From NCBI GenBank assembly GCA_016712355.1, contig JADJRF010000005.1:1-64000 (forward strand): a stretch of DNA of 64,000 nt. The letters run 5' to 3'. The DNA comes from Vampirovibrionales bacterium. GTDB taxonomy: Bacteria; Cyanobacteriota; Vampirovibrionia; Vampirovibrionales; Vampirovibrionaceae. The stretch's first letter is position 1. Every line of letters starts with the position of its first letter. Under the pieces are notes generated by a model that was not told the origin of the DNA, searched no databases, and was given only the letters and a program-made list of their open reading frames with translations. The position numbers were made by a program, and so were the translations under genes. This document shows positions 63,932 through 64,000 of the stretch, in pieces.

Positions 63932-64000
63932 CTCCCCCCTAAGCTTTCTGTTTTTTGGGGGGGCGATGCCCCCACCCCCGAACGGCGATTCATCCCAACG

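Noticed and set aside
63652..63993. 113-codon minus-strand ORF over the end of fliG.
   Set aside because: Antisense to a conserved fliG and crossing the terminator hairpin; translation is a shadow of the coding strand.

Overview
The window reads as a chromosomal segment of a flagellated bacterium related to Cyanobacteria. This is an inference from gene content. It carries an LdpA-type 2x[4Fe-4S] protein, a Ycf45-like AAA/R3H protein, ClpC and a gamma-type DAHP synthase, which recall cyanobacteria. It also carries fliE-fliF-fliG, fliW-csrA, murQ and a K+-independent H+-pyrophosphatase, and no photosynthesis gene is seen. The non-photosynthetic sister group (Melainabacteria/Vampirovibrionia) fits best. 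No rRNA or marker search could be run.

Positions 1-6498 are the right end of an integrative element abutting the 3' end of a tRNA-Thr(CGU) gene. On the minus strand, starting from the tRNA, it holds a tyrosine integrase, an AbiE-type toxin-antitoxin pair with duplicated palindromic operators, a small hypothetical protein, a small helix-turn-helix gene overlapping hsdR, hsdR, and the start of hsdM, which runs off the left edge. The five large genes carry at least a dozen single-base frameshifts. Most of those I traced lie in short homopolymers, and I saw no in-frame stop once the frame was restored. The other 57 kb shows none. The element is either freshly decaying or carries local sequence errors.

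Positions 6499-43065 are chromosomal backbone with many short transcription units. They include ldpA and the Ycf45-like gene; tmk convergent with bioD; a TPR-retropepsin protein; a 481-residue protein of unknown function; clpC; HU; an alpha/beta hydrolase; an aldehyde dehydrogenase; a degenerate HD-domain protein; fliW-csrA; a GHL10 glycosidase-like protein; aroF; murQ; an acyl-CoA synthetase; a degenerate receiver protein; dprA; polA; and nhaA.

Positions 43066-64000 hold tRNA-Arg(UCU), an orphan Flp-like pilin, hsp20, ribE, hppA, a glycosyltransferase, an EVE-domain protein whose 3' end overlaps an antisense receiver-like gene, recN, pheT-rlmN, a lone C-terminal transketolase half, a peroxiredoxin, a thioredoxin/CcdA/rsmD/radical-SAM cluster, and the flagellar basal-body operon fliE-fliF-fliG ending at a strong hairpin.

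Functionally the backbone mixes housekeeping (replication, repair, translation, cofactors) with motility. fliF and fliG build the rotor base, and the distant fliW-csrA pair is the known post-transcriptional control of flagellin. Novelty is most likely in the element and in the unrecognised proteins at 13691-15136, 25074-26825, 30606-31898 and 49520-50431.
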